DNA from: Balanoglossus misakiensis | Taxonomy: Eukaryota; Hemichordata | Direction: 5' to 3' | Assembly (NCBI GenBank): GCA_040954595.2 | Contig: CM082589.2 | Span: 12,028,001 to 12,092,000, forward strand | Length of the DNA: 64,000 nt | Part shown: positions 55,496-64,000 of the stretch, one piece after another | Layout of the letters: each line of letters begins with the position of its first letter | Numbering within the stretch: the first letter of the stretch is position 1 | Made by a program: the position numbers and the translations under genes | Notes under the pieces: model-generated | What the model saw: only the letters and a program-made list of their open reading frames with translations | Told to the model about the DNA's origin: nothing | The model's database searches: none

Positions 55496-55999
55496 ATTTT
55501 ATTATTATTCTTCTTCTTCCCACTCTTAAAAACAGCCGCTATTCGAAGACCGTTGCACCCAATGACTTGAAATTTGGCTCATAGGTAAAACTCAAAGCAA
55601 GTAATTTTCTGATCATGTAACTATGGCAACAGGTCACATGACCTGGCAGCCATCTTGGATTGAAAGTTTAAAATTGATCTCATTTGCATAAACAATGACG
55701 AATCAAAATTCTTTGAACAAACTTTGTGGACCATATGGCCAGGGTCCTATATGCAAAATTTCAATGTTCAAGTCTTTGCCGATTTTGAGGAGATGATTTT
55801 TAAAGCATTATTTTTCATATTTTTCAAGACCATTGGACCCAGCCTTAGGCCTATACTTTCCATAGTTAAGCTATGGCCACCTAGGATCTTAGATTTATGC
55901 CCAATATCTCAACATCCGCTGGGCTGATCAGCTTCAAATTTATTGTGCAGCTAGCCTACCTTCCAACAATCAGTTCCAACTGGAAAAAATAATATGAAA
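55496..55999 (+). repeat. Truncated element body at the orientation switch
   Basis: A TTC-rich tract, then a body segment (ATGACCTGGCAGCCATCTTG; CTTTCCATAGTTAAGCTATG) in plus orientation without monomers or a 3' end. It marks the point where plus-oriented elements give way to minus-oriented ones. Confidence 0.55.
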
Positions 56000-57116
56000 T
56001 ATAGCTGCAAGCAGCAAAAGCGGGCCCAAGCCAACATAGCACATGGCAACATAGCAATAAGCATATCTGCTCTTGATATGGTAAAGTAGGTCAAAGGTCA
56101 ACTGAGGTCATGTTATATTTGGGCAAGAAATTTTTACCCTATACTGGTCCATGTTCAACAAAAACCAAAACTATAGCCCTATTGGTTAGCCTGGAATTAG
56201 GTATGCACATAATTAATGAGATATGCAGGTGTCACAGGTGACCCCCAATTTTGGCTTTTCACTTTAAGTCCCGACCCTCCAAACGCCAAGTTTGTACCTG
56301 CTCTTGATGCCAAGATATGGTAAAGTAGGTCAAAGGTCACCTGAGGTCATGCAAAGTTTGGGCAAAATTTTTTTGACCCTATACTGGCCCATGTTCAACA
56401 AAAACCAAACCAATAGCCCTATTGGTTAGCCTGAAATAAGGTATGCGCATAATTAATGAGATATGCAGGTGTCACAGGTGACCCCCAATTTTGGCTTTTC
56501 AATTTTAGTCCCAACCCTCCAAACGCCAATTCTGTACCTGCTCTGGATGCCAAGATATGGTAAAGTAGGTCAAAGGTCACTTGAGGTCATGCAACATTTG
56601 GGCAAGAAATTTTGACCCTATACTGTTCCATGTTCAACAAAAACCAAACCTATAGCCCTATTTGTTAGCCTGGAATTAGGTATGCGCATAATTAATGAGA
56701 TATGCAGGTGTCACAGGTGACCCCTATTTTGGCTTTTCAGTTTTAGTCCAACCCTCCAAACGCCAAGTCTGTACCTGCTCTGGATGCCGAGATATAGGAA
56801 AGTAGGTCAAAGGTCACCTGAGGTCACCCAAAATTTGGGCAAGAAATTTTGACCCTATACTGGTCCATGTCCAACAAGAACGAAACCTCTAGCCCTCTTA
56901 GTTAGCCCAGAATTAGGTATGCACATAATTAATGAGTTAAGCAGGTGTTACAGGTGAGCCTAAAATTGTGCCTTTTATTTTGGTGCCATTGTGCTCACTG
57001 ACCAATAGACAGTCACTGTACAGGACAGACCAGAATTCCAAAATAAGACATGGACATAGCTTAACCATAGAGGTATAAGTAAAGGTATAAATTTAATAAA
57101 AAAATTAATATAAAAA
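56000..57116 (-). mobile_element. Element E5, minus orientation (monomers only)
   Basis: Read on the minus strand it ends GGCTTGGGCCCGC then GCTGCTTGCAGCTAT at 56000. Four monomers follow, then the GTGCTCACTGACCAATAGAC segment. No 5' hairpin. 56171-57116 is repeated without visible change at 60501-61446. Confidence 0.75.
56327..56349 (+). promoter_or_regulatory. DR1/DR4 nuclear-receptor-like motif (representative)
   Basis: AGGTCA-A-AGGTCA (56327-56339) is a perfect DR1, followed after four bases by another AGGTCA (56344-56349). The same block, often intact, recurs in about 30 monomers, for example near 46210, 50829, 52259, 52498, 53929, 55228, 56566, 57447, 58588, 60417, 62391 and 63798 (reverse complement left of 55.5 kb). 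DR1 sites bind RXR, HNF4, COUP-TF and PPAR-type receptors. Function in this setting is inference. Confidence 0.6.
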
Positions 57117-59470
57117 TATAGCTGCAAGCAGCAATGGCGGGCCCAAGCCAACATAGCACATAGCAACATAGCAATAAGCATATCTGCTCTGGATGCCAAG
57201 ATATGGAAAAGAAGGTCAAAGGTCACCTGAGGTCATGCAAAATTTGGGCGAGAAATTTTGACCCTATACTGGTCCATGTTCATCAAAAACCAAACCTATA
57301 GCCCTATTGGTTAGCCTGGAATTAGGTATGCACATAATAAATGAGGTAGGCAGGTGTCACAGGTGACCCCCAATTTTGCCTTTTAAATTTTAATCCCAAC
57401 CCTCCAAACACCAAGTCTGTACCTGCTCTGGATGCCAAGATATGGTAAAGTAGGTCAAAGGTCACCTGAGGTCATAAAAAATTTGGGCAAGAAATTTTGA
57501 CCCTATACTAGTCCATGTTCAACAAAAACCAAACCGATAGCCCTACTGGTTAGCCTGGAATTAGGTATGCACATAATTAATGAGATATGCAGGTGTCACA
57601 GGTGACCCCCATTTTGGCTTTTCAATTTTAGTCCCAACCCTCCAAACACCAAGTCTGTACCTGCTCTCAATGCCGAGATATAGGAAAGTAGGTCAAAGGT
57701 CACCTGAGGTCACCCAAAATTTGGGCAAAACATTTTGACCCTATACTGATCCATGTTCAACAAAAACAAACCTCTAGCCCTATTGGTTAGCGTGGAATTA
57801 GGTATGCACATAATAAATGAGTTAAGCAGGTGTCACAGGTGACCCCCAATTTTGGCTTTTCAATTTAGTCCCAACCCTCCAACGCCACGGCTGTACCTGC
57901 TCTGGATGCCGAGATATAGGAAAGTAGGTCAAAGGCCACCTCAGGTCACCAAAATTTGGGCAAGAAATGTTGACCCCATACTGGTCCATGTTCAACAAAA
58001 ATCAAACCTCTAGCCCTATTGGCAAGCCTAGAATTAGGTATGCACATAATTAATGAGGTAAAGTGTAAGACTCCATTAGGAGTTCCATCCCTCCAAATAC
58101 CAAGGCTGTACCTGCTGGGGATACCGAGATGTGGTAAAGTAGGTCAAAGGTCACCTGAGGTTACCCAAAATTTTGGCAGTAAATTTTGACCCTATACTAA
58201 TCCCGGCCCAACAAAAACCAGACCTCTGGCCTTATTGGTTCACCTATAATTAGGTATGTGCATATTTAATGACGTAAAGTGTAAGGCTCCATTAGGAGTT
58301 CCGTCCCTCCAAATGCCAAGTCTGTACCTGCTCTGGAAGCCGAGATATAGGAAAGTATGTCAAAGGTCACCTGAGGTCACCCAAAATTTGGGTAAGAAAT
58401 TTTGACCCCATACTTGTCCATGTTCAACAAAAATCTAACCTCTAGCCCTATTGGTTAGCCTGGAATTAGGTATGCACATAATTAATGAGATAAGCAGGTG
58501 TCACAGGTGACCTCCAAGTTTGGCTTTTCAATTTTAGTCCCAACCCTCCAAACGCCAAGTCTGTACCTGCTGTGGATGCCAAGATACAGGAAAGTAGGTC
58601 AAAGGTCACCTGAGGTCACCCCAAATTTTGGCAGGAATGTTTAACCCTATACTGGTCCATGTCCCACAAGAACGAAACCTCTAGCCCTCTTAGTTAGCCC
58701 AGAATTAGGTATGCACATAATTAATGAGTTAAGCAGGTGTTACAGGTGAGCCTAAAATTGTGCCTTTTATTTTGGTGCCATTGTGCTCACTGACCAATAG
58801 ACAGTCACTGTACAGGACTATTGCACAGACCAGAATTCCACAATAAGACATGGACATAGAGGTATAAGTAAAGGTATAAATTTATTAAAAAAATTAATAT
58901 AAAAAAATCCGTCGATTTTTCATATTATTTTTTTTCGCTTAAAATTATTGACAAATGCTAGTCTAGCTGCACACCAAAGTTGGAGATGATTGGCCTAACA
59001 AATTTTGAGATATGTATGCATATTTATCCAAAATAATATGTGGTCATAGCTTTACTATGGAAAGTATAGGCCCATGGCTTGGTAAAAAAATATGAAAAAT
59101 AATACTTAAAAATCTTCTTCTCAAAATTGGCATGGCCAATGGCCTTGACATTTGGCAAGTAGGACAAAGACCACATGGTCCGCAAAAGTTGCTAAAAGAA
59201 TTTTGATATCTCCATTCATATGCAAATAAGGCCGATTTGGAAATTTTGCCCATATATGGTCATCAGGTCACGTGACTAATTAAACATTCACAAGGGTACT
59301 GCACTAGCTCTCATTGGCCTGCACCATTGTGCCAAGTTTGAAATTGGTAGGTTTAGCAGTTTTCCAGATCTACCTCGCCAAAGAAAATGACAGAAGAAGA
59401 AAAAGAAGAAGAAGTAGAAGAAAAACCCCAGTAATACCAATAGGGCCCAAGCCTGCTGGGCTTGGGCCCT
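57117..59470 (-). mobile_element. GGGCCC-family element E6, minus orientation (complete)
   Basis: On the minus strand: 5' hairpin AGGGCCCAAGCCCAGCAGGCT then TGGGCCCT (59441-59470), TTACTGGGGTTTTTC, a CTT-rich tract, body (59000-59400), seven or so monomers, then the 3' box and stem-loop at 57117-57150. Confidence 0.8.
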
Positions 59471-60075
59471 AAAAATCGGTCGATTTTCCATGGTATTTTT
59501 TTCGCTTAAAATTATTGACAGATGCTAGGCTAGCTGCACACCAAAGTTGGAGATGATTGGCCTAACAGATTTTGAGATATGTATGCATATTTATCCAAAA
59601 TAACATGTGGTCATAGCTTTACTATGGAAAGTATAGGCCCATGGCTTGGTAAAAAAATATGAAAAATAATACTTAAAAATCTTCTTCTCAAAATGGACTT
59701 TGCCCATGGCCTTGACATTTGGCATGTAGGATAATGACCCCATGGTCCGCAAAAGTTGCTAAAAGAATTTTGATATCTCCATTCATAAGCAAATAAGGCC
59801 GATTTGAAAATTTTGCCCATATATGGTCATCAGGTCATATGACTAATTAAACATTCACAAGGGTACAACTCATGCTCTCATAGGCCTGCACCACTGTGCC
59901 AAGTTTGAAATTTGTAGGTTCAGCCGTTTTCAAGATCTACTTGACGAAAAAAACTACACAAGAAAAAGAAGAAGTAGAAGAAAAATCCTAGTAAAACCAA
60001 TAGGGCCCAAGCCTGCTGGGCTTGGGCCCTAAAAAGCCAGTAATACCAATAGGGCACAAGCCTGCTTGGCTTGTG
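59471..60075 (-). mobile_element. Element E7, 5' part only, two hairpins
   Basis: Body and CTT-rich tract without monomers, with two tandem hairpins (60002-60031, GGGCCC type; 60050-60080, GGGCAC type). The 59471-60454 block is repeated without visible change at 61444-62427. Confidence 0.75.
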
Positions 60076-62051
60076 CCCTAAATATAGCTGCAAGCAGCAA
60101 TAGCGGGCCCAAGCCAACATAGCACATAGCAACATAGCAATAAGCATATCTGCTCTGGATGCCAAGATACGGTAAAGTAGGTCAAAAGTCAACTGAGGTC
60201 ATGTTATATTTGGGCAAGAAATTTTGACCCTATACTGGTCCATGTTCAACAAAAACCAAACCTATTGCCCTATTGGTTAGCTTGCAATTAGGTATGCACG
60301 TAATTAATGAGATATGCAGGTGTCACAGGTGACCCCCAATTTTGGCTTTTCAATTTTAGTCCTAACCCTCCAAACGCCAAGTTTGTACCTGCTCTTAATG
60401 CCAAGATATGGTAAAGTAGGTCAAAGGTCACCTGAGGTCATGCAAAATTTGGGCGAGAAATTTTGACCCTATACTGGTCCATGTTCATCAAAAACCAAAC
60501 CTATAGCCCTATTGGTTAGCCTGGAATTAGGTATGCACATAATTAATGAGATATGCAGGTGTCACAGGTGACCCCCAATTTTGGCTTTTCACTTTAAGTC
60601 CCGACCCTCCAAACGCCAAGTTTGTACCTGCTCTTGATGCCAAGATATGGTAAAGTAGGTCAAAGGTCACCTGAGGTCATGCAAAGTTTGGGCAAAATTT
60701 TTTTGACCCTATACTGGCCCATGTTCAACAAAAACCAAACCAATAGCCCTATTGGTTAGCCTGAAATAAGGTATGCGCATAATTAATGAGATATGCAGGT
60801 GTCACAGGTGACCCCCAATTTTGGCTTTTCAATTTTAGTCCCAACCCTCCAAACGCCAATTCTGTACCTGCTCTGGATGCCAAGATATGGTAAAGTAGGT
60901 CAAAGGTCACTTGAGGTCATGCAACATTTGGGCAAGAAATTTTGACCCTATACTGTTCCATGTTCAACAAAAACCAAACCTATAGCCCTATTTGTTAGCC
61001 TGGAATTAGGTATGCGCATAATTAATGAGATATGCAGGTGTCACAGGTGACCCCTATTTTGGCTTTTCAGTTTTAGTCCAACCCTCCAAACGCCAAGTCT
61101 GTACCTGCTCTGGATGCCGAGATATAGGAAAGTAGGTCAAAGGTCACCTGAGGTCACCCAAAATTTGGGCAAGAAATTTTGACCCTATACTGGTCCATGT
61201 CCAACAAGAACGAAACCTCTAGCCCTCTTAGTTAGCCCAGAATTAGGTATGCACATAATTAATGAGTTAAGCAGGTGTTACAGGTGAGCCTAAAATTGTG
61301 CCTTTTATTTTGGTGCCATTGTGCTCACTGACCAATAGACAGTCACTGTACAGGACAGACCAGAATTCCAAAATAAGACATGGACATAGCTTAACCATAG
61401 AGGTATAAGTAAAGGTATAAATTTAATAAAAAAATTAATATAAAAAAATCGGTCGATTTTCCATGGTATTTTTTTCGCTTAAAATTATTGACAGATGCTA
61501 GGCTAGCTGCACACCAAAGTTGGAGATGATTGGCCTAACAGATTTTGAGATATGTATGCATATTTATCCAAAATAACATGTGGTCATAGCTTTACTATGG
61601 AAAGTATAGGCCCATGGCTTGGTAAAAAAATATGAAAAATAATACTTAAAAATCTTCTTCTCAAAATGGACTTTGCCCATGGCCTTGACATTTGGCATGT
61701 AGGATAATGACCCCATGGTCCGCAAAAGTTGCTAAAAGAATTTTGATATCTCCATTCATAAGCAAATAAGGCCGATTTGAAAATTTTGCCCATATATGGT
61801 CATCAGGTCATATGACTAATTAAACATTCACAAGGGTACAACTCATGCTCTCATAGGCCTGCACCACTGTGCCAAGTTTGAAATTTGTAGGTTCAGCCGT
61901 TTTCAAGATCTACTTGACGAAAAAAACTACACAAGAAAAAGAAGAAGTAGAAGAAAAATCCTAGTAAAACCAATAGGGCCCAAGCCTGCTGGGCTTGGGC
62001 CCTAAAAAGCCAGTAATACCAATAGGGCACAAGCCTGCTTGGCTTGTGCCC
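60076..62051 (-). mobile_element. Element E8, mosaic of two exact blocks
   Basis: The 3' box and stem-loop lie at the left (60076-60115). 60501-61446 equals 56171-57116, and 61444 onward equals 59471 onward. It ends with the same GGGCCC and GGGCAC tandem hairpins (61973-62051). Confidence 0.78.
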
Positions 62052-63665
62052 TAAATATAGCTGCAAGCAGCAATAGCGGGCCCAAGCCAACATAGCACAT
62101 AGCAACATAGCAATAAGCATATCTGCTCTGGATGCCAAGATACGGTAAAGTAGGTCAAAAGTCAACTGAGGTCATGTTATATTTGGGCAAGAAATTTTGA
62201 CCCTATACTGGTCCATGTTCAACAAAAACCAAACCTATTGCCCTATTGGTTAGCTTGCAATTAGGTATGCACGTAATTAATGAGATATGCAGGTGTCACA
62301 GGTGACCCCCAATTTTGGCTTTTCAATTTTAGTCCTAACCCTCCAAACGCCAAGTTTGTACCTGCTCTTAATGCCAAGATATGGTAAAGTAGGTCAAAGG
62401 TCACCTGAGGTCATGCAAAATTTGGGCAAGAATTTTTGACCCTATACTGGCCCATGTTCAACAAAAACCAAACCTATAGCCCTATTAGTTAGCCTGGAAT
62501 TAGGTACGTGCATAATTAATGAGATATGCAGGTGTCACAGGTGACCCCCAATTTTGGCTTTTCAATTTTAGTCCTAACCCTCCAAACGCCAAGTTTGTAC
62601 CTGCTCTTAATGCCAAGATATGGTAAAGTAGGTCAAAGGTCACCTGAGGTCATGCAAAATTTGGGCGAGAAATTTTGACCCTATACTGGTCCATGTTCAT
62701 CAAAAACCAAACCTATAGCCCTATTGGTTAGCCTGGAATTAGGTATGCACATAATTAATGAGATATGCAGGTGTCACAGGTGACCCCCATTTTGGCTTTT
62801 CCATTTTAGTCCCAACCCTCCAAATGCCAAGTTTGTACCTGCTCTGGATGCCGAGATAAAGGAAAGTAGGTCAAAGGTCACCTGAGGTCACCCAAAATTT
62901 GGGCAAGAAATTTTGACCCTATACTGGTCCATGTCCCACAAGAACGAAACCTCTAGCCCTCTTAGTTAGCCCAGAATTAGGTATGCACATAATTAATGAG
63001 TTAAGCAGGTGTTACAGGTGAGCCTAAAATGTTGCCTTTTATTTTGGTGCCATTGTGCTCACTGACCAATAGACAGTCACTGCACAGACCAGAATTCCAC
63101 AATAAGACATGGACATAGCTTAACCATAGAGGTATAAGTAAAGGTATAAATTTAATAAAAAAATTAATATAAAAAAATCGGTCGATTTTTCATATTATTT
63201 TTTTTTGCTTAAAATTATTGACACATGCTAGGCTAGCTGCACACCAAAGTTGGAGATGATCGGCCTAACAGATTTTGAGATATGTATGAATATTTATCCA
63301 AAATAATATGTGGTCATAGCTTTACTGTGTAAAGTATAGGCCCATGGCTTGGGCGAAAAATATGAAAAATAATACTTAAAAATCTTCTTCTCAAAATTGA
63401 CATGGCCTATGGCCTTGACATTTGGCATGTAGAACCCTGGCGATATGGTCCACAAAGTATGTTAACAGAATTTTGATATGGCAATTCATATGCAAATTAG
63501 GCTAATTTGAAAATTTTGCCCATATATGGTCATCAGGTCACATGACTAATTACACATTCACAAGGGTACTGCACCAGCTCTCATAGGCCTGCACCATTGT
63601 GCCAAATGTGAGATTTGTAGGGTCAGCCGTTTTCAAGATCTAGCTGGACAAAAAAACGACACAAG

Positions 63666-63697
<32 letters not shown>

Positions 63698-63702
63698 GAA
63701 GA
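62052..63702 (-). mobile_element. Element E9, minus orientation
   Basis: 3' box and stem-loop at the left, four monomers (62090-63010), the GACCAATAGACAGTCACTG segment, body, then a (GAA)n tract (63663-63700). No hairpin at the 5' end; it abuts the 3' end of the next element. Confidence 0.72.
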
Positions 63703-64000
63703 ATATAGCTGCAAGCAGCAATAGCGGGCCCAAGCCAACATAGCACATAGCAACATAGCAATAAGCATATCTGCACTTGATACCAAGATATGGTAAAGTA
63801 GGTCAAAGGTCAACTGAGGTCATGTTATATTTAGGCAAGACATTTTTACCCTATACTGGTCCACGTTCAACAAAAACCAAACCTATAGCACTATTGGTTA
63901 GCCTGGAATTAGGTATGCACATAATTAATGAGGGAGGCAGGTGTCACAGGTGACCCCCAATTTTGGCTGTTCAATTTTAGTCCAACCCTCCAAACCCCAA
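63703..64000 (-). mobile_element. Element E10, cut by window end
   Basis: Starts ATAGCTGCAAGCAGCAATAG then CGGGCCCAAGCC with the first monomer. It continues beyond the window. Confidence 0.75.

Noticed and set aside
59044-62165. Repeated minus-strand open frames of 69-90 codons, identical between copies.
   Set aside because: They are by-products of duplicated transposon monomers, run across hairpins and monomer borders, and change frame in other copies.
1-64000. tRNA, rRNA or other structured RNA genes.
   Set aside because: No segment with convincing tRNA A/B boxes and cloverleaf or rRNA core was recognised; the many hairpins are repeat-associated.

Overview
This is eukaryotic, animal DNA: AT-rich, intron-rich and dominated by repeats. 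Short exons with GT/AG junctions encode metazoan proteins: calcium-binding EGF-like modules, Mediator subunit MED25, and the DNA-dependent protein kinase catalytic subunit (PRKDC). The transposon repertoire (TTAA-type elements, hairpin elements, an Academ-like element, CR1/L2-like LINEs, Helentron-like elements with internal satellites) fits a marine invertebrate, perhaps a deuterostome such as a hemichordate, echinoderm or lancelet. The species cannot be fixed from this window.

Layout. 1-4690 and 27201-30385 are two copies of a direct duplication about 27.2 kb apart, each with one intact and one frame-broken EGF exon. Between them lie a G-run tandem array (4679-5720), a series of MED25 exons (6012-12563), two further EGF exons (13497 and 15576, the second broken), and a large decayed DNA transposon (about 16557-25556) with OTU-protease-like, XPG-nuclease-like and Cys-rich CXC-like segments, itself interrupted by nested MITEs. 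A dead CR1/L2-like reverse transcriptase fragment follows (25560-26520). 32379-48492 holds nine consecutive PRKDC exons plus a tenth that is out of order (33507-33581). 44311-47812 is a chain of TTAA-targeted elements that abut at their target sites. 49571-64000 is an array of about ten elements built from hairpins, microsatellites and roughly 240-bp monomers; they run in the plus direction to about 55.5 kb and in the minus direction afterwards.

No complete gene is visible. MED25 lacks its first exons, one VWA segment and part of the ACID domain. PRKDC covers only a middle portion. Both are broken by one-base indels in homopolymers, and PRKDC also has in-frame stops. Either this is a patchwork of duplicated, decaying gene fragments, or the assembly is poor; the substitution stops and the out-of-order exon favour real decay or rearrangement.

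The most interesting signals are: (1) two element families whose 5' hairpin arm recurs, inverted, next to a 3' terminal stem-loop, with one element that carries one family's termini around the other family's internal monomers; (2) a DR1-type nuclear-receptor motif repeated in about 30 satellite monomers; (3) unrelated long hairpins whose apical loops share a GAGCCGNAGGCGA-like motif; (4) a TIR element with an 8-bp target duplication carrying a RecQ-like helicase fragment; (5) the out-of-order PRKDC exon. All coordinates and homology calls come from reading the sequence and from remembered family motifs; no search was run.
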